The notes: generated by a model from the sequence alone, not told the origin. Counted from the first letter of the stretch, positions 1-12,001 are shown. The stretch is DNA of 64,000 nucleotides from Anopheles merus (GCF_017562075.2 NC_054084.1:7234001-7298000); one strand, 5' to 3'. Program-made: numbers and translations.

Positions 1-2430
1 CTTGTCCCGAATCCCAATTCTGACAACGGACCGGGAAAACAAGCCATCGATTATTTCGCTTCCAGTCCACTCTTCCGCCTCGGCAGATGGGGCTTTGTAT
101 CGCGCGAGTTTATCTAGCGCTTTGGAATGGCCGGAAAGCAAAGGGAATGGCGTGTGCGCTCGCGCCCAGGTAATAGGATCCCGGCACCCGGGGAGACCCG
201 CCGCCCTAACGAGACCGAATCATAATTTATTGTTGCTGCGAAAATAGGAAAATAAAGAGGTTGTTTTCTCTCTCCTCCCCCTCGCAAGCCAATCTTTTTC
301 CCCATTTTCTTTTTTGTACTGGCAGTCCGCTTTCCTTCAACTCATCTTCATCGATCGATCTCGATCGCGCATTATCTTTCGAAACGCAAGCGTCGCGTTT
401 GACGCTTGTCGTACAAAAGGTGAACTTCACGGGCGGAAGTGTTCGGGGCGCACCAAGAATAGAGCACTGGGGGGGCCTCTCTTGTATCGCTTCTGGCTTC
501 TTTGTTGGCAACGGCGGTCGTTCCGTTTTCGATCAAAGTCATCCTCCTCCCTGTTCTTGTGTAGCGAGGGTGATTAGGTTTTTGCTTTGTTTTCTCGCCT
601 ACATCGCTCATGCTGCAGAGGGAGTTCAGGTTGGGGATTTGGGAGTCCGCGCATCATGCGTCTCCTATGGTGCTGGCTGTCGCTTTTTCTTGCTCATTCA
701 TTTCGAGTGGTTATTGGATTCTGTTCCTTAAGATTACGCGGAAAATTATGAACGCTACGAACGTACACCGGGTAGACGGCTTTTCTTTTTACTCGGATAA
801 GCTTACGCCTTGAAGTAACGAGCCAAGAGAAGAAGGGGCTCTACCATGTCGGTTCGATCAGCATGTTTTGATTGCCCCTACTGCAGCCCGCAGAGAACTC
901 CCATTCCCGGCCGGGGACCAACTCCCTTGTAGTGCGAAAACTGGGCAGAAGAACGTTACGTGTTGCTACCGGTACGAAGAAGTAGGTCGTAAGAGGGTTT
1001 CGCTTGCATGCAGATGATCGGTGTGCTTGCCGCTTGGAGTGGGGGTGAGTGCTCTATGTGGATGAGCCATCGCTTTTTGGGATGGGCACACGGGACAACG
1101 TCCCGGCAACGAACGACTGGCCAATGTGTCTAACGGCTTTAATCATCGCTAAACAGGCGTACAATTATTTCCACCGTGCGGTGCAGTGTTGTTTCGCCCT
1201 CGCCCTTTTTTTTGTCTCTCGCACAACATGGAAAGCTATTTAACGCCGCTCTATGATCAATGGATGATCGTGCTGGAAGGCAGAAGTGGAGTGATGTTGG
1301 AGGGGTTCGGGGATACGGGTACGGGGAGAGATTACAAGCATTCTTTAACTGGTTTGTGTGGTATGCCTTGGCCGAACGGTGGAGTTTAATTGGAAGGGAG
1401 AGGCGGTGAGGCAGAGGTGATCCATTTATGATAAGTAAGCAGACGGTGGCTAGTTTAAATGTTATTTATCGCAGCATGGGGTGGAGGGGGGGAGTTGCGT
1501 ACAGGCGGGAGCAAAATACCTTCGCCAAGTGATCGAATCGAATTTTCCGAGCAACGGCACGAGAATTTTCTCCCCGTCTGTGTGTTCGTGACTGTCGACT
1601 ACTCGACCCGTGGCGCGGACAAAGTCCATTAGATCTTTACGGTTTGATTTATTGCACGCGGGGGGGAGAAGGGGGTTTGTGTAGCAGTAGGTAGCACACA
1701 GGATCGGTCGTGTAGATGATTTACAATTACCTGTTCCCCACTCGTGGAGCGGTCTGCCTCGGTCTGCCAGTGCGTTGCGTCCTCGGGCCGCGTTGGAGGT
1801 TTTGAATTAAAAAAAACGGAGCAGCACGCTGTGTCACGGGCAGAAGATCTTGACATTTTGGTGGGTGGTGCGTGGTGGTAGGAGACGAAATACAGCGCAC
1901 GATCGTGCCGGGAAGATATTCTAAGGCACCCGCTCCAGTCCCGAAAACGCACCTTTTAATACCCAAACCCCGAGTGGCATTTGGAGCATCCGAACACGGG
2001 AGTCATGGTCCGGTTCTTTTAATGTTTTCGGGACACTCGAATGAAGAAACAAAGACGAAGACGTCTACTACTACTTCTCATCTCAGCCCCCGTGAGTGAA
2101 TTCTGCAGCAAATGGGCAAGGAAGCGTGTAATAAGAGGAATCCAAGCCGAAATATCACCGCGACCGTGGAAGATAAAGCCGCATCCTACCGAAATGTCAT
2201 ATCATCTGTCCAGCGCGCGCCGCACGCGTGTCTCTGTGTCTGGCCTTCTGGTGTGCGGTTTCATTTGTTACTCGGAAGATGGAGTGCTCGTTTTTATTTT
2301 TTAGCGAGCTCTTTCCCACTACAAGTTAATCTTCAAGATGTCATCGACAGCGGTGTACCATCGGTCAATTGACAGGCACGCCGAATCTTAGGACGGGATA
2401 GGAGCGAAGCGGGACGAGAGCTAGGTTTCA
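1..2430. other. Non-coding stretch, no supported gene
   Basis: Mixed-composition DNA with no splice-bounded open frame that I trust. A run of overlapping CGATCG/TCGATC words sits at about 350-367. Several GTGAGT-like donors occur without a convincing partner acceptor. I see no transposon ends, RNA gene or promoter signature. Confidence 0.5.
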
Positions 2431-2658
2431 CTAGCTTTCCAAAATCGTCCAGAGCTGGCGGGCATACTTGCAGCGCTGGTCTATCGGCAACACACGATGC
2501 TCACCGGGCAAGTGGCAAGAGCTAAGGTAAGAGGTATGATTTATGATGTCACCTTTCCACCGTTTACGTCTGGGTTGAGCTCTTGTGGAGGGCAGGAAGG
2601 TTTTTGGGATGCCCGAGCGCAATGTGGTTGACATTTTCGAGCGGGTAATTACTGACAC
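2431..2658 (-). CDS. Small minus-strand open frame, unrecognised
   Basis: An ATG-started frame of 75 codons ending in TAG. The C-terminal part has mixed, non-repetitive composition with two cysteines (SCHLPGEHRV near residues 47-56 and RCKYARQLW near 62-70). It lies downstream, on the same strand, of the 126-codon frame at 2805-3185. Within the frame the minus strand has an acceptor-like pyrimidine stretch ending in TTAG at about 2521. However, the plus strand is also open through the same DNA and has a good GTAAGA donor at 2527, so the strand is uncertain. No family is recognised. Chance is a realistic explanation. Confidence 0.18.
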   Translation of the reverse strand: MSVITRSKMSTTLRSGIPKTFLPSTRAQPRRKRWKGDIINHTSYLSSCHLPGEHRVLPIDQRCKYARQLWTILES

Positions 2659-2707
2659 GATATAATTGTTTGTCTAGTCAAGTGAGCTTCAACTTACAAA
2701 CTTCAAA

Positions 2708-2732
2708 CAAGAGGATGTATCAAATCCTCTTG
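2708..2732. repeat. 9-bp perfect inverted repeat with 7-nt loop
   Basis: CAAGAGGAT (2708-2716) and ATCCTCTTG (2724-2732) are perfect reverse complements around a 7-base spacer. The hairpin lies in an AT-rich patch between the two minus-strand open frames. It may be a small RNA or DNA structure or a footprint of a lost element. It has no known role. Confidence 0.6.
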
Positions 2733-2804
2733 AGAAAGATTCATTGAACTTCTTGCACTCTTCACTTAAAATAGGGATTAGTTCCCTTCTCGAGATCTCC
2801 CAAA

Positions 2805-3185
2805 TCAATCATCAACAATACTCGTTGGTTTCACCTGTTCACCGGCGGCGAGTGTGCTGTTGCGCATTTCGCAATTACCTTCTTGCCCGTGGTCGTCTCC
2901 CTCGGGGTAATAAGCTTCCATAAGTCTGCCTGCTAACATTAACCCCTTCTTCAGCATCCGGAGTAGAGTCTCGTTATCTAATCGGTTATCATAACCTTCG
3001 TACTTGTGAAGTCGTTCCACTGGTTGGAACAAGGTTGCAAAGGATCCTCGCAACACCTTCGGGTACTGGATAGCCGCGGACCACTTACCGCCGTGACCTA
3101 TCATCATCATCCGGCCCCTAGGGGAGCAAACCTTAGAAGTAGCCCATGATTGCTGCGCCCTTACCCCATTCCATCCGGACGGCAT
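2805..3185 (-). CDS. Minus-strand open frame of 126 codons, unrecognised
   Basis: ATG at 3183-3185, TGA at 2805-2807. The predicted product is not low-complexity. It has a glycine/methionine-rich N-terminal third (GRMMMIGHGGKW near residues 24-35), a central amphipathic stretch (LLRMLKKGLMLAGRLMEAYY near 74-93) and an acidic, polar C-terminus ending in SIVDD. A GTAAGT donor reading on the minus strand lies inside the frame (intron would begin at 3088), and an AG with weak pyrimidine content precedes the ATG. The region is therefore either a single exon or a mixture of exon and intron. I recognise no family. The next minus-strand frame (2431-2658) could be a following exon, but I cannot join them with confident splice sites. 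Confidence 0.25.
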   Translation of the reverse strand: MPSGWNGVRAQQSWATSKVCSPRGRMMMIGHGGKWSAAIQYPKVLRGSFATLFQPVERLHKYEGYDNRLDNETLLRMLKKGLMLAGRLMEAYYPEGDDHGQEGNCEMRNSTLAAGEQVKPTSIVDD

Positions 3186-3624
3186 TGGTTGAAATTAAGC
3201 TGTACTTGAAATTATAATTTGAGATTAACCCACAATCGGATCATCATTTTAAGGCTCGTTATGTTATTTTTTACCTCTTCTTCTTCTTCTTTTTCTTCTT
3301 GTGGTTCTGTTTTTCTAGGGCGCGGTGTCTGGGCTAAGCGAAGCCTTTGGAAAGGGAGCAAGGTTACCGAGCAGGGGCTCCCAGTACGAAACGAACCTTC
3401 CGAAGAGTAGCAGCAGCAGCAGCAGCAGAAGAAGGTGCTCGGTTCCGCTTATCGCGACGGCCACATCAGGCTCCACCCGCTCTCAGCCCGTTTGAAGCCA
3501 TCGTTAATGTTTTGAACTTTATGTCAAATTTCATTAGATCGACCTCAGTAACCAACCTCCCCCACCTCCCTGCCCAACGACTGAGGTGTAGGGTTGGTTA
3601 AGGCATTGGCCTACCTTTGGTGCA

Positions 3625-3637
3625 CGTTCGTCGCTTC
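3625..3637 (+). promoter_or_regulatory. Degenerate copy of dispersed 13-bp word (11/13)
   Basis: CGTTCGTCGCTTC; both mismatches are at the outer positions, and the central GTTCGTCGCTT is intact. This is the westernmost copy and is isolated by about 8 kb from the next. Confidence 0.4.
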
Positions 3638-5636
3638 TACGCTCGACTTTTTGTATTGCTGTTGTTTGTGGCCTGGTGAAGCACAGCAGATCCAGCCGGT
3701 GCGATAAGGGTGCCAACGCAAAACGGTTTTTGTTACCGAGACGCTTCGGTCGCAACGGTTGCATTTAAGGAGGCGCGATGATTCATGGTGCGCGTTCGGA
3801 GGGAGTTGGCGCCTTGATGCAGCACATCTTCTTCGCTGTGGGGCCCTCTCGTCAGTGGCGTCGCCTTGGTAATGACCGTATCGGGGGACCCCGCTTGCCG
3901 TCCCGAAAAGTGGTACCTGACCTTCTGACAGTTCCATCGCAATCGGTTGTAGTGGTGGAGGTGGCGGTTAATCTTAATTAGTATTATTTTATAACAATCT
4001 CGCGAGTGCAATCTTCAGCACCCCCCCCCCCTTCGGTTTGCGTGAAGGTGCGATAGGGACGCGCGAAAAAATTGCTGCCCGAGTTAGGGGTTTTAAAGGG
4101 GTTTGCTGGATCACGCGGCTGGTTCGGCCGCGCGATTGGCGATGCCGTGGTTGGCTATCATAAATAGCAGTCCTTATTAGGCAGAGGCTGCTGGCGGTGG
4201 AATCATCCGCGTGTCGATCGAGGCGGGTTGATGAGTGGAACCGATTTCGCTTCTCATCATCGCTCCCCTCCCTTCGGTGCTTCGATTGCCTTTAAAGAAA
4301 GCGGAATAATTTGTTTGGAAGCTGGCAGTGCGGGCGCGCGTTTATGCTGGGTGTAGATTGATGTTATGGTTGTTGGGGTGGGTTTTTTTTGTGTCTGTGT
4401 GTGCCTCCCCGCACTCCGTTCGCCAAAAGATCACAGCAAAACAAACGAACCTTCCCTTCTATGGTGGGTGTGAAATGAACAAATAAGCTGCAGTTTCGAG
4501 CACCGAAAAAAAAAGGATCAAGGATTAGGGAAGGGTGTGAAATGACAAAACCGAAGCCGAAGGTCGTGATCGACCTGGACGCGATCGCTAATTTGTTGCA
4601 CGCGGCGGCTTGTTAGTTTGTGCACTAATCTTCTGCATAGATCCACACAGTCCACACGAGAAGGAAATTGCGATTGATGCAGGATAGGTGTGCTAATCGG
4701 TTGTGCTAAGGATCGTTAGCACCCATTACGGCCAAACCGAAAATGCCACCGCCGAAAACCTTCCGGGCATCACTCACTGGGGCACGCGAATCTTTTTTTT
4801 TTCTGTTGCGGTAGTTAAATATTTTTACGATCACTTACACTCGCGCAGAGTCGGCGAAAAGGTTATGGGTTTAGAATGTGTGTGCGTCTGCGTGTGAGTG
4901 ATGCCCATTTTGGGACGGCTCAACACCCCAAGGAAGCATCAATATTGAGTATTGAGAGCGTATCACACCGAAAAAAGTGTCCCAAAGCCGGAAGTCATAA
5001 ATTTTGGGCCCGAACGCGTGCGAGAGATGATGTCTCTTTGCTGATCCTCACACTCGCTTCTTCTTCCAAGGCTGTGAGTGTGTGTGTGTGAGCAACTTTG
5101 ATAAGCGGGTTTGACTTTTCGCCAAATCTCTTATCCTAAGCTGGCAATATTAGCGTAGCGAAAGGAGGTTTATTGAGGGAGATATGGAAGTGAGACGAGA
5201 TTTCTGCGGAATGTGCGATCTGGCCTTAGGGCAAACAGTCCGCAAGCGGAAAAGGCAAGATTGGATGGTCTCTTTTTTTGGGGAGTTACGGATGGGTTTA
5301 CGGATGAGGTTTTAAACGCTCGGTGCGATTGCGATGCCCTGTGGCAGTTAGGAAAACATCACCAACATGCGATCGCACGTCACGAGACTTCGTGGGTTTA
5401 AGGTATTTTTTTTGGAAGGCATACGCGCGGGCCGTCATTTATCTTTCGGGACTTTGTTTGGTCAAAAGCCACCGTAAAGGGTCTTCAAAACAAAGCCACA
5501 TTGTTGCCGACTGGCTGCCTGCATCGATCGCTGGTTTGGGTTGAAGATTCCTCAATGAACTCGGAGTGTCTTGCCTTCCCCAAACTCCAGTGATCGCGGA
5601 TGATCTCAAAAAGACAACAGTAGGAAAAGCAATCCC

Positions 5637-5655
5637 TGTGTGTGTGTGTGTGTGT
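5637..5655. repeat. (TG)n microsatellite
   Basis: An uninterrupted TG tract of 19 bases. Confidence 0.9.
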
Positions 5656-7260
5656 ACTACCATCATCAACCAAGATCTTTATAATCGCCGATTGCAACAG
5701 CGAAGTCCCATTGAAATCAATCATTTTCAGCCTTGTTTTGTTGGCGCGCGTCGTTACAGTTGATGCTTAGGCTGGCGGGTCTTTGGACGTCTTCAAACTC
5801 CGAGCTGGAAGCTGCTCTCCTGCCGCGCGTTGAGTTAGACACAGTACACCCAGTCACGCCGCTGCTCAGGTACACGGGGCCCTCAGGATCTTTGGAGCTT
5901 CCATTCCAATCATTGCTCTCTCTCTACGCTCGCGGCTCGCGCGTGTGTCTACAACACGTTTCATTTTTTTTCTTCGCAAGAGTCCCTAAAATTATGAATA
6001 TCGATATCGCTCGAGCAGAATCTCACGCGTGGTAGCCCGAAGGCGGGTGGACCATTTTTCAAACCGAACCCTTCCCTCACGCTTCCCGCGGCCCCACTGT
6101 CGCACACTCCACATTGTCCGCAGAAAGTATCTGGCTATTATTATTCGGCTCGTTTGGCTCGGTACGTTGCTCGGCTGCTGACGATGACGCCCGTAAGGTC
6201 AACGTGGTCGTCCGGTCCGGCTACGCGGTATCGGTTTCTGCTGCTGCCGGGCTGCTGGTACAGCAGCAGCAGCAGCATCGGCAGCCTGCGAAAGGGGAGC
6301 AATAAAATCAATCAAATTACCTCCAGCCCTACTACTACTACAACTACTACTGCACAAATCGGGGGAAAGACAGAGGAGAGTTTGTTATACACCCGCATCG
6401 CCGGTGATTGAGTTTTCGTCCGTTTCGGGATCATCCCGTGCTTCGTGCACACAAACAGAGAGCTACCAACGCGTTTGATGTGGTTACGGCTGCCTTCTGC
6501 CGCTGGTGCTGCTGCTGCTGATGGAGTGGGTTTGCCATTCCGTGCATGCCTCGAGCGAAATTGGTGATGTTTTGCTGGGTGCTTATTGCTAGCGCTGCGG
6601 GAATAGCCTCTTTGTATTAGGTAATGTTGGGTATCAAATCGATAACCGTAACGTATTGTTCCACCTCACGTGTGCGGACTGTTTTATGTTGTGCTGTTAA
6701 GCATTATATTACATTTACTTCCCCACTGTTTGAACGTTTGTACTAGAAACCATGCACGAGCGTCACCGTTTTAATACAAGTTTCCTACTGGTTACTGTCG
6801 TTTTAGTGGCAATAAAAAGGAATGACAAATCGATATGCCGAGCACCGGTGCTCTGCTGCCTGCCGGCTACATTGAGCCTTCATCATCCGTCAGCGGCCGA
6901 TGATGAGCGAGGATGATCAACAATATCATGACAAATGGATCGTACAAATGAGTGTGGTGAGCGCTTGCGCTATGGCATTGTCGCACCGCCAGAATTGACA
7001 TTGTTGCAAGCGATGGAAATAATTGCAGCAGTGTGTTTTACCCTACGAAAACACCACCGCCCAGCCGTACACTTTTCCTAACCCCCTTTCGTAGTGCGGA
7101 CGGAAATGAAAACATCATCATCGGAACCATTACTCATCTTGCAAGCGGTGCAAGCCACCACTCACACATTACTCATCGAATCGCGCAAACTACTCGAATC
7201 GCGCGTCACTTTGATGAGTCGCTAGTAGTTGACGCGCATCATTATCGCTTTACGGGTTGC

Positions 7261-7277
7261 TGTGTGTGTGTGTGTGT
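7261..7277. repeat. (TG)n microsatellite
   Basis: An uninterrupted TG tract of 17 bases. Confidence 0.9.
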
Positions 7278-8064
7278 TTGTGCTCGAGTGCGATGCATTT
7301 ATTTGTCAGTCGGAAACAGTCTGGAGGGCCCCAGTAGGAAAATTCCTGATTGCGGTGCTGGCGGTGATACACGGGTATGGGGTGAAAATTAAAGCAAATG
7401 ATCACCTTTTTCATGGCTGCTGAAGTAGTACAAGCAGTGCTGGGTGGTGGTAGTAGTAGTAGTAGTTGCGCTAGTAGCTGCGACGTTTGTGCTGATGGCA
7501 TGATGATGATGATGATGGTGATGGCATTCGAGGTGAACCGGGCCGCGTAAAGATGCGTGTATGAGAAAAATCACATCAATTTATCGATTCGCGACGAGCC
7601 GGCTGCCCGAGGTTGGAAGCGTTACCGTTTCATGGGTACAGAAAGAGAAAGAGAGAGAGGGAAGCTGCAGTCAAGAAGGAATTGCCATATGGAGTCATGA
7701 GACAATCAGCGCCACAACCCTGAACACACACTCGGGCGGCCGCGCGCGCTGGAGGGAAAAGACGATACTTATTTTAAGAAGGAACTAAAGATGTACGGAA
7801 TGATTATTTCATCATCCGCGATTACCTTGCCGGTGCGCTTGTTTTGGGTACGGAGGTACAGAGTGGGGTTGGTTTGGTGTGAAGGAGGGAATGAAAAAGT
7901 GCTATATTAGTAGCACTGGCCGCGGAGGAAGCGAATGATGAGTTCCCATTAAACTTGTTATTCACTGTAATAAGTGATTTTATTTTCATGAGGGTGAGTT
8001 TTTTTTCTGTTTCGATCTCCTTCTCTCTCTCTCCCTCTCTGACACTGTTTAACTCTTTTTACAG

Positions 8065-8144
8065 ATCTAGAGCTTGGTGCAGCGCACAGCTGTGGTCGCA
8101 AAAAGGAAGGCAAAGGGAGAGACACGGAGCGCTCCTTTCAACAA
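8065..8144 (+). other. Candidate 80-bp exon with good splice signals
   Basis: A long pyrimidine tract ending TTTTTACAG (8056-8064) is followed by 80 bases and then a consensus GTAAGT donor at 8145-8150. A TTTAAC sequence about 14 bases upstream of the AG could serve as a branch point. Two of three frames are open across the block: one reads SRAWCSAQLW..., the other LELGAAHSCG.... Neither resembles a known domain. The length is not a multiple of three. It could be an internal exon of a larger plus-strand transcript, an exon of a long non-coding RNA, or a chance pairing of strong splice sites, which happens repeatedly in 64 kb. Confidence 0.3.
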
Positions 8145-9908
8145 GTAAGTATTTTGTACCTTTTCGTGTAATGCTTTTATTTGCCTGATTGATGATCGTT
8201 GAGCAACCAAAACACAGCCGCCGAACGAAACAGCCCCATCTCTGATTGAACAACGCGGAGCACTGCACAGAAGGGGCACAGCAGCAAAATTACAGATGGT
8301 CAAAAAATTAAAATACGTACGCCCTTTCGATGGCCCGGCGCACGGCCCCGTGTTCGGAGGCCCGGGTGAAATAGGCCACCAGGTTGTGCAGTGCAGACCA
8401 CTTGTACGGGGAAAAATCGTTGCTGTACGCATTTTGCGTAGCTAATTTGTACGACACAGGCCGTCCAATCCCGCCTCCCCCGACCGTCCTTCCACTTGTC
8501 CCGTCGGTGCATCGGGAAAGCTATAAAATTAATTCATTTACAATACTACCTCATCATCGAGCGGGAGCGTCGCCGACATTGGCGGTGGTCGCATGTAGCA
8601 GCTTGTACGCGTTAGCCCGAGCCCTGGGACGAGCTGGGCGGGAACGAGAACGAGAACGAAGGGATTGGAAGGTTGGGACCCTTCCCCGTGGTTTGACCTC
8701 AACGCTCTTCCTCCCCTATAGACATGTGCCTTGTGCTCCGGAGCCGGAGCAAATTAAATTAATGCCGTTTCAATTAGTGAACCACTCAAACATGAACTGC
8801 CAATTTTCTGCGACTCGAGCCCATTACGATAATGTTGTCTGCTTTATTAACTTTCCCGGTCGCTCTGTCTCTGCTCGTCGAGCTCAGAGGGGGGGTTTGC
8901 GCTCAATTGAACGAGCAGGATGCGTTGTGGTTGCTGTCGCGCATGTCGCGCCTCACAAAAAGCTCCCCGAAATCAGATAACGGCCGCGTTTTGCTGTTCG
9001 ATCGGCTGGCTGATCGATTTCGGGAGAAGCCATCGTTGGTAGCGCTATAGGAAGCACTGCTTTAGTTGCTTTTTTGTTTGTTGCTGTTTCATCTTAACCA
9101 TCATAATTGGGGCTTAAAATATCGAAAATGATGATCAGGCGAGCTGGCTTACTTTTAAAATCGATCAAACATGATAGTAAAACCTCATCGGTCCGATACC
9201 GTCCGATGCGTGGGAATATAGTTTCTGCTTATCTTTACATCACTGTACCTTTGATTGTGTAATGGAGGCCATTTGGGGATATCTTAATGGGCTAGTAATA
9301 TGGTTTCTGATATGGAAGCGTCCCGGTCTGTTACTTATGATTATTGCTTTCTGCCATTCGTCGCCAGAAGTGCATTTAATTTGCAAGAAGAATTTACTTC
9401 AAATGAGAAAATGTTTGTATTTTTCGATGATTTTTCTTTATTCCAATTTGTGACAAAAATCTGCCGAAAGTTTAACTTACTGTTATTGCTGAACAAGTAC
9501 TCAATACTTTACGATACTGCTGACTTAACCCGTTCAACTAACCCCCCCTCCCGGCGGCGGATCAAACCCATTTGACCTTGAACACCTTGGCGCCATAAAA
9601 TTGGAATCTTTATTTGAACGAAATCGTTTCACCGGTTGGAATTTTGCAAAAACGGGCTCAAGATGAATTGATCAAAAAGAAAAAAAAAGGCCTCTGCCTT
9701 GCCCCGTTGCCCGAAAGTTCAAAATTAATTGAATTGAATTTAGGGACGCGTCTGTTTGCCCGCTCCGTGCCAATAGCATGACAATAACAATAATCGTAAC
9801 AATAAAACCGTTTCACCGCAAGGACGCACTCGGGACGCTCGGGAAGATGAATGGGATGGGCATTTTCCCTCCCCCCCACCGAAATTGAGCTTTGCATAAT
9901 GGGTGCTG

Positions 9909-9929
9909 CTGCTGCTGCGGCAGCAGCAG
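9909..9929. repeat. Head-to-head CTG/CAG inverted microsatellite
   Basis: CTGCTGCTGC (9909-9918), one G, then GCAGCAGCAG (9920-9929): a near-perfect 21-bp palindrome built from a triplet repeat meeting its own complement. It can form a hairpin on either strand. Confidence 0.8.
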
Positions 9930-10270
9930 AAGACGAACTACCAGCGCTGGACCACCCAGGCGCTGGCTGGGATCGAGCCCCGAATGGATGATAATTTTGG
10001 GGGTGAAATGCAAAGGCGTCCGCGCGCGCTTTTTGACTTTTGAATGGATTGCGTTTTTACACTTTCCACTCCAGCGGCTATGTTTTTTTTTTTTTTGGCG
10101 GGAGGCAAACGGAAGCTTTATCGGGATCCTTTTTTTCCTTCCTTTGAGCATCGCGTAACGTTTACACGGTCCCCCGAGCGAGCGAGCGCGAGCAAAGAGG
10201 AGAATCACGATGATGTATTTTAATGTACCGCTTTATTACCACCGAGTAAACGTTGCAAATGGGGTTTGGT

Positions 10271-10274
<4 letters not shown>

Positions 10275-10305
<31 letters not shown>
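10275..10305. repeat. (AC)n microsatellite
   Basis: An uninterrupted AC tract of 31 bases. Confidence 0.95.
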
Positions 10306-10307
<2 letters not shown>

Positions 10308-11753
10308 CGAGCAGCTTACAAGAATTTATGATAATGATTGAGGATGAGTGTGTGTATGTGTTGCTTTTCCATTTCTTGCTTCATAAATATCATCCACAAG
10401 TGTTGCTGAAGTTGAAGCGCTTCCGCTGCCCGTGGGTGGGTGTGGAAATGGTGTGCGAAATAATGTTGAATTGTTTATTGCAAATCAAACGTCACCTCTG
10501 TCATCATCGCCACGGGACGGGAATGTGTCACAGTATGTGACGAAATTACACTTTCACTAGCAAAAAAAAAAAACATCCGATGGAATGTATAGGAATGACG
10601 CGACTGAAGTCTGCCAAATACTGCTCCGAGGCGCGCTGTTGATTTCGTAAATTATTTTTACAACCTCAAACATGCAAAGATGTATCAAATCGGGTGTCTT
10701 GTCAGCATTAGGAGCTCTTCACAAAAATCATGTAAAATCATGCTGCTGCTGCCGCACCCAGCATTCGGGAGCAATCAAATGCTCGCTTGCGAAGAAGGTC
10801 CGCGAGCAAACTAATTAGTCGATGATGTTACTCCGCGCGATCGGCGCGCGTGCGAGTGCTTTTGTCGTTTGCGCCATTCCTATGTATGTGTGAGGACTGT
10901 TTTGGGTTGGGGGCGAATGTTGAAACAATTTAACAAGCGTCGTACGGGAACGTGAAATCAATTCCAACGAAACCGAGAATCGTTTATGAATGAGCTTTAA
11001 TGTTTTATTTATGACTTCTTTTTTAGAAAAAAAGGAGAAGGAAAAAACCCCCCAAAGTAAGACTCTCCCGAGAAGATTGCGTGGAGTAGGGAGACACACA
11101 CGCACGCGACTATTAAGGGAGAATGAATTTAGCAATGACGGGATTTCGAGCGCCAAGCGAACGGCAAATGCGCTCCACTGCGAGCGAGCGAGCGAGTTGG
11201 AATCTGATCGTGTCGCTTTTATGTCACCGTGCGCTGATATTGACGAGCCCGGTTCGGTCGCATTGGCCCGGGGTTATGTGTGGCCGCATTAAATCGTGGC
11301 TTGATTTATTTTCCCTAATGAGCATGATTTGATTTATATTGGTTTTGGCGTTAGTTTTCCCTCCCGCTTGCGTGGCAGGAACGAGCAGGATGCTTCGCAT
11401 TTCGAGAAAGTTTGTGCACAAAAGTAATTTCAATGGTTACTCTTGGTGGCGGTGGTGGTGGTGGTGGTGATGGAAAAGAAAAGCGATCACGAACCAACGA
11501 TATCGATTTCGATCGTTCATCGCTGTTTGGTTATCGCATCGAAATTTGGCTGCTTGTCCGATTACGATAGGGGAGGTAACACTACGGTGGTGTGAAAATC
11601 TATACCCGTGGAAATGGTACCAATTTCGAACTGGGGAAGATGTCACCCGCTGGGGGTGATGGGTGTGATCGCTTAGAAATGGCATCCGAAATCGTAATCG
11701 ATTTGTATCGCTTATTAGCAAAAAAAAAAATAAAAATACGCTGTTCGACTGAA

Positions 11754-11766
11754 CAAGCGACGAACC
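11754..11766 (-). promoter_or_regulatory. Dispersed 13-bp word GGTTCGTCGCTTG, exact, reverse orientation
   Basis: CAAGCGACGAACC on the plus strand. This is one of 7 exact copies. Across all copies the similarity stops at the borders of the word, apart from a purine just before the first G, so the shared unit is about 14 bp: RGGTTCGTCGCTTG. That fits a protein-binding site. I do not know the factor. A second exact copy in the same orientation starts 51 bp downstream. Confidence 0.7.
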
Positions 11767-11804
11767 CCGGGGTTGTATGGGAGATGGCAAATCAAAAGAC
11801 TTGA

Positions 11805-11817
11805 CAAGCGACGAACC
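11805..11817 (-). promoter_or_regulatory. Dispersed 13-bp word, exact, reverse orientation
   Basis: CAAGCGACGAACC again, 51 bp (start to start) from the previous copy. Both are preceded by a base A on the plus strand. Beyond the word the two copies differ. Confidence 0.7.
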
Positions 11818-11891
11818 TGTCAAAACGGTTTCTGGCCCGATTCTCGCTCATTCATGGTTTAGCATGAGTAAAGCTAACACGAGCGCGTATA

Positions 11892-11906
11892 TGTGTGTGT
11901 GTGTGT
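11892..11906. repeat. (TG)n microsatellite
   Basis: A TG tract of about 15 bases. Confidence 0.85.
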
Positions 11907-12001
11907 ATGTCACTATTACGACATATATACACACCCCAAAAGAGTGGAGTGTTGTTCACCCGTGGCTAAACATCATTTTTTGTGCTGCCCGCCCCACAAA
12001 A

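Larger units (their letters stand above)
3186..8064. other. Non-coding stretch with short triplet repeats
   Basis: It holds TTC-rich DNA (about 3275-3300), an AGC run (about 3409-3428), C11 at 4021-4031, a CAG run facing a GCTGCTG arm at 6251-6275, TAC/CTA triplets at 6331-6350, TAG triplets near 7450-7465 and ATG triplets near 7500-7521. Open frames here encode simple runs or are short. A two-mismatch copy of the dispersed word lies at 3625. No gene is supported. Confidence 0.45.
8151..11753. other. Non-coding stretch
   Basis: It contains a TATAAAA box with GC-rich DNA upstream (about 8522), a GCTCCGG/CCGGAGC inverted repeat (8735-8750), an AT-rich part (9050-9660), a CTG/CAG palindrome, a T run near 10083, GCGA repeats (about 10175-10192 and 11181-11196) and a GGT-rich tract (about 11443-11469). 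No exon with convincing borders was found. Confidence 0.45.

Noticed and set aside
7389..7574. Minus-strand frame rich in His, Thr and Ala runs
   Set aside because: It is a translation of ATG/GAT and TAG triplet repeats, not a coding pattern.
9357..9365. Further near matches to the 13-bp word (9357, 7589, 57306, 58457, 60478, 62943)
   Set aside because: They match only 8-10 positions, which is expected by chance, so I left them out of the count.
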